DNA of 64,000 nt from Amycolatopsis pithecellobii. GTDB taxonomy: Bacteria; Actinomycetota; Actinomycetes; Mycobacteriales; Pseudonocardiaceae. The stretch lies in NCBI RefSeq assembly GCF_009707865.1, contig NZ_WMBA01000018.1:49558-113557 (forward strand). The letters are read 5' to 3'. The notes beneath the pieces are model-generated. The model did not search any database. It saw nothing but the letters and a program-made list of their open reading frames with translations, and was not told where the DNA came from. The position numbers and the translations under genes are program-made. Shown here piece after piece: positions 34,391 to 42,404 of this stretch; positions within the stretch are counted from its first letter, which is position 1; every line of letters starts with the position of its first letter.

Positions 34391-35334
34391 AGTGGGTTAG
34401 TTACGAGGCCGGCGAGGGCGTCCGCACGGGGGTGATCGACGGCGAGTCCGTGCGCGGGCTGGCCGCGGGCACGACCCTGGAGGCGCTCATCGAGGGCGGG
34501 AGCCTCGCCGAAGCCGGGGACGATGCGCGCCACGCGCCGGCGGAAGTCCGTGCGCTGGACGAAGTCCGGCTGCTCGCGCCGCTGCGCCGTCCGCCTTCGG
34601 TGCGGGACGGCCTGTGCTTTCTCGAGCACCTCCGCAACTGTTATCGGGCGCTCGGCAGGGACGGCGCGCTGCACCCGGTGTGGTCGCACAGCCCGACGTT
34701 CTACTTCGCCAACCGGGACGCGATCGCCGGGCCGTACGACGACGTCCCGATCGCCCCGGGCTCGACGATGTTCGACCTGGAGCTGGAGGTCGGGGCGGTG
34801 ATCGGCCGCGGTGGCCGGGACCTGCACCCGGATCGCGCCGAGGAGCACATCGTCGGCTATACGCTCTTCAACGACTGGACCGCGCGGGACCACCAGGTCG
34901 TGGACCTGACGCAGGGCATCGGCCAGGCGAAAGGCAAGGACTGCGCGATCACGCTCGGCCCGGCGCTGGTCACGGTCGACGAACTGGAGCCCTATCGCCG
35001 TGACGGGAGGCTCGCTTTCGAGCTGTCCGCGACTGTCAACGGCGAGGAGCTGACGCGCGGCACCCTCGACCAGATGGACTGGACCTTCGGCCAGCTCCTC
35101 GCCTATGCGTCGCGGGGGACCGAGCTCACGCCGGGTGCGGTGATCGGGTCCGGCACCGTCCCGCGCGGCTGCCTGCTCGAGCACGTCGACACCCCGGATC
35201 CGGCCGATTTCACGCGCTGGCTCCAGCCGGGAGACGTGGTGAGCCTGCGCGGCGAGGGGCTGGGGGAGACCCGGCAGACCGTGACGAAGGGGATCGACGT
35301 CATCCCGCTGGGTCCGCCCCGGGTGGTCCGATGA
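34387..35334 (+). CDS. Fumarylacetoacetate hydrolase family protein
   Basis: 315-residue FAH-family enzyme. Metal-binding residues lie in MFDLELEVGAVIGRGGRDL (ExE near residue 131) and FNDWTARDHQ (near 162), followed by IGQAKGKDCAITLGPALV. It should cleave or hydrate a 2,4-dioxo acid type intermediate. It overlaps the lactonase gene and the cupin gene by four bases each. It is the paralogue of the FAH protein at 5601, which suggests that the two units degrade similar intermediates by duplicated chemistry. Confidence 0.93.
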   Translation: MKWVSYEAGEGVRTGVIDGESVRGLAAGTTLEALIEGGSLAEAGDDARHAPAEVRALDEVRLLAPLRRPPSVRDGLCFLEHLRNCYRALGRDGALHPVWSHSPTFYFANRDAIAGPYDDVPIAPGSTMFDLELEVGAVIGRGGRDLHPDRAEEHIVGYTLFNDWTARDHQVVDLTQGIGQAKGKDCAITLGPALVTVDELEPYRRDGRLAFELSATVNGEELTRGTLDQMDWTFGQLLAYASRGTELTPGAVIGSGTVPRGCLLEHVDTPDPADFTRWLQPGDVVSLRGEGLGETRQTVTKGIDVIPLGPPRVVR

Positions 35335-35858
35335 CTTTCCGCTTCCGGCGGGTCGTGACCGGCCATTCCGCCGAGGGGAAGGCCGTCATCGGATCGGACG
35401 AGGTGGTCACTTCGGAGCCGCGGCTGCCCGGTTACGAGGCGAAGGTTGTCTGGTGCACGGGCCGGTTTCCCGCGAGCAACGACGAGGACGGCGACGGCAC
35501 GCCCGGTCCGAAAGGCTCGCGCGTGCTGTTCCGCATCGCGGAGTTCGATCCCGCCGAACCCGGGCAGCCGAACATGCATCGCACCGAGACCCAGGATGTC
35601 GCCGTGGTGCTCTCCGGGCAGCTCGACATGGTGCTCGACAGCGGTGAGGTGGTCGAACGGCTGAAACCCGGTGACGTGCTCGTGCAGCGGGGAACCATGC
35701 ATTCGTGGGTGCCGCGCGGCGAGGAACCGGTCCGGGTGCTGTTCGTGCTGATGGACGCGGTCGGCGTCCGGATCGCCGGCGACGTCCTGCGCGAGGATCT
35801 GTCGGTGTTCGGCGGGCAGGTGTCGCCGATGCCGCCGGGTGGGCAGGAGCCGGAGTGA
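35331..35858 (+). CDS. Cupin-domain protein
   Basis: 175-residue single-domain cupin. The first motif is MHRTETQDVAVVLSGQLDMVL (about residues 82-102) and the second PGDVLVQRGTMHSW (about 114-127), with three possible metal histidines or glutamates. Members include small dioxygenases and isomerases as well as binding proteins. It overlaps both neighbours, so it belongs to the same translated block. Its place between FAH and an ACMSD-type protein suggests a ring-opening or isomerising step. That is inference. Confidence 0.88.
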   Translation: MTFRFRRVVTGHSAEGKAVIGSDEVVTSEPRLPGYEAKVVWCTGRFPASNDEDGDGTPGPKGSRVLFRIAEFDPAEPGQPNMHRTETQDVAVVLSGQLDMVLDSGEVVERLKPGDVLVQRGTMHSWVPRGEEPVRVLFVLMDAVGVRIAGDVLREDLSVFGGQVSPMPPGGQEPE

Positions 35859-36703
35859 GTCCCGTGCCCTACACCGCGGTGGACATCCACGCCCACCACG
35901 TCGGACCGGACGTCCGGGCGCGGCTGGGCGAGATGGACCGGGTGGGCCTGTCCCACCAGGTGATCTCCCCGGTACCGGCGGCCATGGAGCAGGCCTGGCT
36001 CGACGATCCCGGCTACGCCCGCGCCGTCAACGACTCGATCGCGGAAGCCTGTGCCGCCGCGGGAGGACGGCTACTGGGCCTCGGCTGCCTGCCCGCGGCC
36101 GATCCGGTTGCCGAGCTGGACCGGTGCCTGAGGATGGGGCTTCGCGGTGTGGAGATCGGCACCCGGATGGGAAAGTCCAGTTTGGACTCCCCGGAGCTGG
36201 CCCCGGTGTGGGCCGGCTGCGAGGGCGCCGGCGCGAGCGTGTTCGTCCATCCGGTCGCCCGGGGCCGGGGTGTGCTGTGCCGTGCCGATCCGGCGCTCGA
36301 ACTCGGACTGGGCATGCCCGTTGACACGGCCGCCGCGGCGTCCGCCCTCGTCTTCGGCGGAGTCCTGGCGCGCCATCCCCGCCTGCGGATCGCCCTCGCC
36401 CACGGCGGTGGCGCCTTCCCGGGCATCTACCCGCGCCTGCGGATGGTGACGGGCGGTCCTCCCGAGCAGTGGGACGAGCTGGTCCGGCTGCTCTACATCG
36501 ACACGCTCGTCCTCGATCCCGGGCTGCTCCCGGTCCTCGCGCATCGCTTCGGCACGGACCGGCTGCTCCTGGGAACCGACAGCCCTTTCCTGCCGGACCG
36601 GCTGGACGAGGCCGTGCGGATCGTCACGACTGGTCTCCCGGATACGGCGGACATGGCGGTGCGCAACGCGCTCGCCTACCTCGGCCTCGCCGCGGCGGTT
36701 TAG
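35855..36703 (+). CDS. ACMSD-like amidohydrolase/decarboxylase
   Basis: 282-residue TIM-barrel protein of amidohydrolase family 2. The metal site is DIHAHH near residue 9, HGGGAFPG near 175 and GTDSPF near 230, as in aminocarboxymuconate-semialdehyde and hydroxybenzoate decarboxylases. Those enzymes remove carbon dioxide from aromatic or ring-opened acids. The GTG at 35855 overlaps the cupin stop (GTGA) and has AGGAG upstream. A second GTG nine bases on is possible. Last gene of the operon, overlapping the convergent LysR gene end by four bases. Confidence 0.88.
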   Translation: MSPVPYTAVDIHAHHVGPDVRARLGEMDRVGLSHQVISPVPAAMEQAWLDDPGYARAVNDSIAEACAAAGGRLLGLGCLPAADPVAELDRCLRMGLRGVEIGTRMGKSSLDSPELAPVWAGCEGAGASVFVHPVARGRGVLCRADPALELGLGMPVDTAAAASALVFGGVLARHPRLRIALAHGGGAFPGIYPRLRMVTGGPPEQWDELVRLLYIDTLVLDPGLLPVLAHRFGTDRLLLGTDSPFLPDRLDEAVRIVTTGLPDTADMAVRNALAYLGLAAAV

Positions 36704-37608
36704 GCCGGATGACACCGCCGCAGCTCGGTGAACTCGCCGAGCCGCTCCCGGACCATCTCGACGACGGACCGGACCGCGGGCGGGAGCCGCCGTCCCGCGC
36801 GGGTCGCCGCCACGAGCTTCCGTTCCAGGATCGGGTTGAACCCCACCGCCGCCAGTACGCCGCGGTCGAGGTCCGCCTGGATGAACGTGTACGGCAGCAC
36901 CGAGCAGTACTCGCCGCGCGCGACGAGATCCCGGACCAGGTGCAGGGAGTCGATCCCGGACCCGCTGTGCTGGGCGACGCCCGCGAACTCCGGCCTGCTG
37001 TGCAGGAGGTCGCGGAACCCCGGCGTCAGTGCGAGCCGCAGCGACCCGATCGTGTCCGGGGTGGCGTGCTCACCGACTCCGGCGAGGGTGGCCTCGGTCC
37101 CGGCGAGCAGCATCTCGTCGGAGCCGACTTCGACGGCCGACAGGTGCCGGGTCGCATACGAGGACAGGGTGAACACCCCGAGGTCGAGCCGGTCCTCTTC
37201 CAGCCATTCCGCGAGGAACATGGGCAGGGCCTCGACGATCTCGATCCGGGTGTGCGGGAACTCGTCGGCGAACCGGCGCTCCAGGTGCCCGGCCAGCGCG
37301 GGAACCAAGGACGGCGAGAGGCCGAGGGTGACCGTCTCCGTCTGCGCCGCGGCCGCCTCCCGGACAGCCGAGCCGATGTCCTCCACGTAGCCGAGGAAGG
37401 TATGGGACATCTCGTCGAGACGGCTGCCGGCGAGCGTGGGCCGGACGCCCTCGGGGAGCCGCACCAGCAGGTCGACCCCCAGCTCACGCTCGAGCGCCTT
37501 GATCTGCTTGCTCAATGCGGGCTGGCCGATGTGCAGCTTGCGGGCGGCCCGGCTGAAGCTCCCCTCCCGAACGATCGCCGTGAAGTACTGGATCTGCCGG
37601 ATTTCCAT
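36700..37608 (-). CDS. LysR-family transcriptional regulator
   Basis: 302-residue LysR regulator. The N-terminal helix-turn-helix covers about residues 1-60 (MEIRQIQYFTAIVREGSFSRAARKLHIGQPALSKQIKALERELG), and a periplasmic-binding-protein-like ligand domain covers about 90-295. GAGGTGGCGGG precedes the ATG at 37608. It converges on the end of the seven-gene operon and is divergent from the TetR gene, so it is the best candidate for regulating the operon in response to its aromatic or acid substrate. Confidence 0.94.
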   Translation of the reverse strand: MEIRQIQYFTAIVREGSFSRAARKLHIGQPALSKQIKALERELGVDLLVRLPEGVRPTLAGSRLDEMSHTFLGYVEDIGSAVREAAAAQTETVTLGLSPSLVPALAGHLERRFADEFPHTRIEIVEALPMFLAEWLEEDRLDLGVFTLSSYATRHLSAVEVGSDEMLLAGTEATLAGVGEHATPDTIGSLRLALTPGFRDLLHSRPEFAGVAQHSGSGIDSLHLVRDLVARGEYCSVLPYTFIQADLDRGVLAAVGFNPILERKLVAATRAGRRLPPAVRSVVEMVRERLGEFTELRRCHPA

Positions 37609-37746
37609 CCCGCCACCTCGGTTTCGCAAAGACGAGTGCATCAAGGATCCTCCGCGATGAAGGGTGGGCGGGAGAAGCCCTGGAGCCTGCGGTCTCCCAT
37701 TTTGCGCTACGATGCAGAAAGTGGTTCGCGAAGGGAGCCGTTCCGG

Positions 37747-38340
37747 ATGACGACGGCGGGGGCGCTCGACGGGCAGACCCGGCGCCGCCTCGCGACCCGC
37801 GAACGGTTGTACGAGGCCGCCGTCGCGCTGGTGACCGAGCGGGGATACGAAGCCGCCACGATCGACGAGATCGCGGTCCGGGCCGGGACTTCCCGGCGCA
37901 CGTCCTTCAACCACTTCCCGGCCAAGAGCGAGATCACGCTCGAATGGGCCCGTCGCCGGCGAGCGGAAGCGGCTGCCGCCGCCGCCAAGGCCGCGGACTC
38001 GCGAAGCGATGTACTCGACCGCGTCCGTGCCTACTTCCGTGCGCTTGCCGCCATCACCGAGGAACGGCCGGCCGAGACCCGCGAAATGCTGCTCGGCTAC
38101 CTGCGGGCCTGCGGCCCGGTGTCGCAGCCGACACCGATGAGCGCGGAGCTGGCCGCCTTGCTCGCCGGCGACCGGGGCGACAGCGAGAAGTTCCGGCTTG
38201 CCGGTGAGATCCTTTACGACGTCTACGCAGGGGTGCTCTGGCGATGGATGCGCGATCCCGCCCCACGGCAAGGCGCGTTCACGAAGGAACTGGTCGCGAC
38301 CATCGAGGTCGCGCTGCACGGCATCGCCGGGCTCCACTGA
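37747..38340 (+). CDS. TetR-family transcriptional regulator
   Basis: 197-residue TetR regulator. The DNA-binding helices lie at about residues 13-60 (RRRLATRERLYEAAVALVTERGYEAATIDEIAVRAGTSRRTSFNHFPAKSEI), and the rest is the alpha-helical ligand domain. A TACGAT -10-like hexamer lies at 37708-37713, 34 bases before the ATG. It is followed after a single base by the GAF-LuxR gene, so the two regulators are probably co-transcribed. Ligand unknown. Confidence 0.93.
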   Translation: MTTAGALDGQTRRRLATRERLYEAAVALVTERGYEAATIDEIAVRAGTSRRTSFNHFPAKSEITLEWARRRRAEAAAAAAKAADSRSDVLDRVRAYFRALAAITEERPAETREMLLGYLRACGPVSQPTPMSAELAALLAGDRGDSEKFRLAGEILYDVYAGVLWRWMRDPAPRQGAFTKELVATIEVALHGIAGLH

Positions 38341-38341
38341 C

Positions 38342-39160
38342 ATGGCCGGCACGGTGAGCGGCGAGACGGCGCGGCGCATCCAGGCCGCGCTGGTTCGCAT
38401 CCGGGAGCGGAGCGGAGTCTCCCTGGCCTACGCGGGAGAGCTGAACCAGGACCACAAGATCGTCCTCAACCGCTTCGACGGCCCCGTCGCGGGCCCGCTC
38501 CGCACCGCGACGCTCGAGATCGGATACGGCCTCGGCGGCCAGGTCGTCGCCCGGCGGCGGCCCGTCACGGTCGACGACTACTTCCGGACCACGGACATCA
38601 CCCACCACTACGACCGGATCATCCGGGCCGAGGGCCTGCGCGCGGTATCGGGCGTCCCGGTGATCGTCGGGCGCAGGGTTGTGGCGGTCCTTTACGGGGC
38701 GCTGCGCACCACGGGAAGCATCGACGACCGCGGGCAGGAGGTGCTGGCCGACGAGGCGCGGGCCCTCGAACAGGACCTGGTGGTGCCGGCCCGCCGGGGC
38801 CACGGCGAACGAGACGACGCCGCCGAACTCCGGGCGCGGATCCGTGCCGCGCATCTCCGGCTGCGCATGGTCGCCTCCCGGATCGGGTCCCCGGAGGTCC
38901 GGGACGAGCTGGATGCGGCCGTCGCGGAGCTCGTGGGGCCGGTGCCGCCGCCGGCCATCCCGGTCGGCCGGCTGACCGGTCGCGAACTCGACGTCCTCGG
39001 TCTGATCGCCGCGGGCCGCACCAACCCAGCCGTCGCGGCAACCCTCGGCCTCACCACCCATACCGTCAAGAGCTACGTCAAATCCGCGATGCGCAAGCTC
39101 GGTGCCGAGACGCGGCTGGAGGCGGTCGTGCTGGCCCGCCGCACCGGTCAGCTCCCCTGA
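38342..39160 (+). CDS. GAF-domain LuxR-type regulator
   Basis: 272-residue regulator with an N-terminal GAF domain (about residues 15-140, GYGLGGQVVARRRPVTVDDYFRTTDITHHYDRII) and a C-terminal LuxR helix-turn-helix (about 205-265, LTGRELDVLGLIAAGRTNPAVAATLGLTTHTVKSYVKSAMRKLG). No receiver domain is present, so it responds to a ligand, not to a kinase. Such proteins often control catabolic genes. It follows the TetR stop by one base and precedes the enoyl-CoA hydratase gene by 88 bases. Confidence 0.92.
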   Translation: MAGTVSGETARRIQAALVRIRERSGVSLAYAGELNQDHKIVLNRFDGPVAGPLRTATLEIGYGLGGQVVARRRPVTVDDYFRTTDITHHYDRIIRAEGLRAVSGVPVIVGRRVVAVLYGALRTTGSIDDRGQEVLADEARALEQDLVVPARRGHGERDDAAELRARIRAAHLRLRMVASRIGSPEVRDELDAAVAELVGPVPPPAIPVGRLTGRELDVLGLIAAGRTNPAVAATLGLTTHTVKSYVKSAMRKLGAETRLEAVVLARRTGQLP

Positions 39161-39248
39161 CCGTGCCCCCGCTTCGGCGGGTGGCGCCGCGGCCCGCGGT
39201 CGGGCAGAGTCGCCGCACGATCACCTCGCAGAGGGGAAGTGGGAGTCG

Positions 39249-40025
39249 ATGGCGCGTCGTGAGGACCACCGGGTCGATGTCGAACGCAGGGGTGACGTGC
39301 TGGTCATCCGGATGGTGCGGCACGCGAAGCGCAATGCGGTGGACGCGGCGATGGCGCACGCCCTCGACGCGGCGTTGAACGAGCTCGACGACGACCCGGG
39401 CCTGCGGGCCGGCGTGCTGACCGGTGGTCCGGACATGTTCTGTGCGGGGACCGACCTGACGGACGGGCCGGGGGAGCCGACGCCCCGGGGCGGACCGTAC
39501 GGCCTCATCGCGCGCCGCCGGTCCACACCGCTTATCGCGGCCGTCGAGGGCGTGGCCTACGGCGGTGGTTTCGAGATCGTGATGGCCTGCGACATCGTGG
39601 TGGCGGGGCGCTCGGCACGATTCGCCCTCCCGGAGGTGTCCCATGGCCTCGTCGCCAACTGCGGCGCGCTGTTCCGGGGCCAGCGGGTGCTTCCGCCGAT
39701 GGTGGCGCGCCAGCTGCTCCTCACGGGAAGGCCGGTCACCGCTGAGCGCCTGTACACGCTGGGGCTGGTGTCGGAGCTGGTCGAGGACGGCCGGGCGGAA
39801 GAGGCGGCGCTGCTGATCGCCGAAGCCGTGGCCGCCAACTCGCCGGCCGCCGTGACCGCCACCCTGCACGCCGTCGACGACGCGGCGGGCGTGCACGACG
39901 AGCTCGGCTGGGACCTGACCCGGCGGGCCGACGCCGCCATCGACGCCAGGGACGAGAAGGCCGAAGGATTGGCGGCGTTCCGCGAGAAGCGCCAGGCGGC
40001 CTGGTCGGTTCGCCGCCCGCGCTGA
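39249..40025 (+). CDS. Enoyl-CoA hydratase/isomerase family protein
   Basis: 258-residue crotonase-fold protein. The CoA-binding stretch MVRHAKRNAVDAAM is near residues 22-35, the oxyanion hole and active-site loop FCAGTDLTDG near 64, and the EGVAYGGGFEIVMACDI motif near 100. The usual glutamates are not clearly conserved: FALPEVSHGLVANCGAL replaces the standard FGLPEVxxGLxP pattern but keeps the first glutamate. It may hydrate or isomerise an acyl-CoA from the neighbouring operon. The start ATG at 39249 has GGGAG nearby. It is directly followed by a decayed reductase gene. Confidence 0.88.
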   Translation: MARREDHRVDVERRGDVLVIRMVRHAKRNAVDAAMAHALDAALNELDDDPGLRAGVLTGGPDMFCAGTDLTDGPGEPTPRGGPYGLIARRRSTPLIAAVEGVAYGGGFEIVMACDIVVAGRSARFALPEVSHGLVANCGALFRGQRVLPPMVARQLLLTGRPVTAERLYTLGLVSELVEDGRAEEAALLIAEAVAANSPAAVTATLHAVDDAAGVHDELGWDLTRRADAAIDARDEKAEGLAAFREKRQAAWSVRRPR

Positions 40026-40030
40026 ACGTC

Positions 40031-40272
40031 ATGCGTCGCGCCGTAGTCGCGGCCTTCTCGACACCGGTCTCACTGGAGATACTCGACGAGCCCGATCCCC
40101 GGCCACGTGGATCCGGCCGTCGCCGCCGGCGCCATCGAGAATTACTCCACGATGCTGTTCGCGGTGCGATACCGGGTCCCGCTCGCGCCGGGGCGGGGCT
40201 GATGTCGTGATCGATCCGGTCGGTGGCGCCGCCGCCGAATCCGCATTGCGGGCGCTTGCACCGGGCGGGCGG
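40031..40272 (+). pseudogene. Quinone oxidoreductase/alcohol dehydrogenase remnant
   Basis: Three collinear fragments of one medium-chain reductase are visible in three frames. From 40031, MRRAVVAAFSTPVSLEILDE is its N terminus. At 40104-40199, HVDPAVAAGAIENYSTMLFA continues with RYRVPLAPG, the segment before the nucleotide-binding site. At 40201-40272, DVVIDPVGGAAAESALRALA continues with PGGR, the segment after it. About 90 and 80 residues are missing at the two joins. It starts five bases after the hydratase stop, so it was once co-transcribed. The order and spacing match the family closely. The catalytic centre is lost. Confidence 0.82.
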
Positions 40273-40448
40273 CCGAGCACAACGAGGCGGGCCGCGAATT
40301 GCGGCCACCGAAACCGGCGGAAATCCATTCTGTGCAGGAATGTTCGCCATGCCGAATCAGATTTGGATCACCGGCTCGGCTGCTGTTAGCGTGGGATGTA
40401 TCGGAACTTCTTCGTTCGGGTGTGCGAAATAATAGTGGAGGTGTTGTT
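40273..40448. other. Intergenic after reductase remnant
   Basis: 176 bases before the frameshifted SDR gene. It may hold further decayed reductase sequence, but I recognise none. A GGAG ribosome site for the SDR start lies at 40437-40440. Confidence 0.3.
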
Positions 40449-41376
40449 GTGCGCGTGTTCGTCACCGGGGCATCGGGATGGATCGGCTCCGCGGTCGTCC
40501 CCGAGCTCGTCGGCGCGGGGGCATGAGGTCACGGGACTCGCCCGGTCGGACGGCTCGGCCGCCATCGTCGAGGCGCGGGGCGCCGCAGTCGTTCGCGGCT
40601 CGGTCGAGGACGTCGCCCTGCTGCGCGAGGCCGCCGCGGCGGCGGATGCCGTCGTGCACCTCGCCTTCCGGCACGACATCGCGTTCAGCGGGCGCTTCGC
40701 CGAGGCCGTCGCGTCGGACGCCGCCGCGATCGAGGCTCTGGGGTCGGGGCTGCCGTCCGGCGGCGCGATCACTATTGCCGCGGGCATGCTCGGGCACGCG
40801 CGGGACGGGGTCCCCGCGACAGAGCGCGACCTGCCGGTCCCGGGCGGCGTGAGCGAGGCCCGGCAGCCCTCGTCGACGGCTGCTTTCGCGCTCGCCCGGC
40901 GCGGCGTGCGGCCGTCGGTCGTGCGGCTGTCGCCGACCGTCCACGGAGAAGGCGATGGCGGCTTCATGGCCACCCTCGTCGAAATCGCCCACAAGCACGG
41001 GATTTCCGGTTATCCGGGCGATGGGGCGGCGCGCTGGACGGCGGTGCACGTCCGCGATGCCGCGCGCCTGTTCCGGCTGGCGATCGAGGTGGCACCGGCG
41101 GAATCCGTGCTGCACGCCGTAGCCGACGAGGGCATCCCGGTGCGTGCCATCGCCGAGGTCATCGGCCGTCATCTCGATGTCCCGGTGCGTTCGATCCCGG
41201 CCGGGCAGGTCGACGAGCATTTCGGTTACCTCGGGATGTTCCTCGGTATCGACGGCCCGGCCACGAGCGCCATCACCCGCGAGCTGACGGGCTGGGTTCC
41301 GCGCGAGCCGGGCCTGCTCGAGGACCTGGACCAGTGGCACTACTTCGCGCCCGGCGCCGGCAGCAAGTGGGGGTGA
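40449..41376 (+). pseudogene. Frameshifted SDR (NAD-dependent epimerase type)
   Basis: A GTG at 40449, seven bases after GGAGG, opens VRVFVTGASGWIGSAVVPEL, the NAD-binding N terminus. The frame stops at 40524 in a G run (five G at 40517-40521). Reading with one G fewer continues exactly as ELVGAGHEVTGLARSDGSA and on to 41376. The intact paralogue at 62978 has ELTIAGHTVTALARSDAAA at this place, which confirms the join. The remainder is a complete SDR of about 308 residues. A true +1 mutation, a sequencing error in the run, or slippage are possible causes. Without repair the Rossmann motif is separated from the rest. Confidence 0.88.
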
Positions 41377-41423
41377 ACCTAACCCCTTTCGTAACGTTGA
41401 CAGGTCAGGCGCTCTCTGCTTGC

Positions 41424-41457
41424 CTCTAACTACCGTTATTCACTTCGGAGGTTAGAG
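41424..41457. promoter_or_regulatory. 7-bp inverted repeat flanking the ribosome site
   Basis: CTCTAAC at 41424-41430 and GTTAGAG at 41451-41457 are exact complements with 20 bases between, and the second arm lies directly before the ATG at 41460 with GGAGG inside the loop/arm edge. TTGACA occurs at 41397-41402 as a possible -35. It could be an operator or an RNA stem that hides the ribosome site. Confidence 0.5.
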
Positions 41458-41459
41458 AG

Positions 41460-42323
41460 ATGCCCGACGTCCACCACCGATACGCCACCGTCCAGGGCCG
41501 CCGGCTGTTCTACCGGGAAGCAGGGCCCGTCGACGGGCCGGCGATCGTGCTGCTGCACGGCTACCCGACCAGTTCGTTCATGTTCCGCAACCTGATCCCG
41601 TCTCTGGCCGACCGCTACCACGTCATCGCGCCCGACCACCTCGGGTTCGGCCTGTCGGACGCTCCGGACGTCGAGGAGTTCGACTACACCTTCGACGCGC
41701 TGGCGGAACTGACCGCGGGACTGCTGGAGCAGCTCGGTGTGTCCCGATACGCCGTGTACGTCCAGGACTACGGCGCCCCGATCGCGTGGCGGCTGGCGCT
41801 GCGGGATCGCAGCGCGGTCACCGCGATCGTCACGCAGAACGGGAACGCCTATGACGAGGGGTTCGTGCCGGACTTCTGGCAGCCGATCTGGGACTACCAC
41901 CGGGAACAGAATGCGGAAACCGAAGCAGCGTTGCGCGTGGCCCTGACCGAAGACGCCATCAAATGGCAGTATGTCTCGGGCGTGCGCGACGAGAGTCTGG
42001 TCAGCCCCGATACGTGGCGCCACGACCACCGGTTCATCTCGCGCCCCGGCAATGACAAGGTGCAGCTCAAGCTGTTCCTCGACTACGCGACCAATCCGCC
42101 GCTGTATCCGGTGCTGCACCGGTATCTGCGTGCCGAGCAGGTCCCGGTTTTGGCTGTGTGGGGCGAAAACGACCCCATCTTCGGGCCGGACGGTGCGCGC
42201 GCCTTCGCCCGCGATGTGGACGACGCAGAGATCCACCTCTTCGACGGCGGCCACTTCCTGCTGGAGAGCAGCTTCGACGAGGTCGCGAAACTCATCCACG
42301 ACTTCCTCGACAAGCGCCTCTGA
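41460..42323 (+). CDS. Alpha/beta hydrolase, epoxide hydrolase/haloalkane dehalogenase-like
   Basis: 287-residue alpha/beta hydrolase. The oxyanion segment is LLHGYPTSSFMFRNLIP near residue 31, the nucleophile elbow VQDYGAPIAWRLA near 100 carries aspartate instead of serine, the acid is in VWGENDPIFGPDG and the base in FDGGHFLLES near the end. An aspartate nucleophile is diagnostic for epoxide hydrolases, haloalkane dehalogenases and fluoroacetate dehalogenases. I cannot separate these by eye. The start follows a CGGAGG site. It stands alone, convergent with the exporter at 42405. Confidence 0.9.
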   Translation: MPDVHHRYATVQGRRLFYREAGPVDGPAIVLLHGYPTSSFMFRNLIPSLADRYHVIAPDHLGFGLSDAPDVEEFDYTFDALAELTAGLLEQLGVSRYAVYVQDYGAPIAWRLALRDRSAVTAIVTQNGNAYDEGFVPDFWQPIWDYHREQNAETEAALRVALTEDAIKWQYVSGVRDESLVSPDTWRHDHRFISRPGNDKVQLKLFLDYATNPPLYPVLHRYLRAEQVPVLAVWGENDPIFGPDGARAFARDVDDAEIHLFDGGHFLLESSFDEVAKLIHDFLDKRL

Positions 42324-42404
42324 CGCGGAGCGCGTGGGCATATCTTCGCCCAGTTCTGACACGCGGGCCGCAACTCGCAGCGGAGGTACCGGGGGATACA
42401 CCGA

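Noticed and set aside
40388..40448. ATG-type start at 40388 for the SDR reading frame
   Set aside because: It gives MYRNFFVRVCEII, without the NAD motif, which is plainly encoded in the other frame from 40449.
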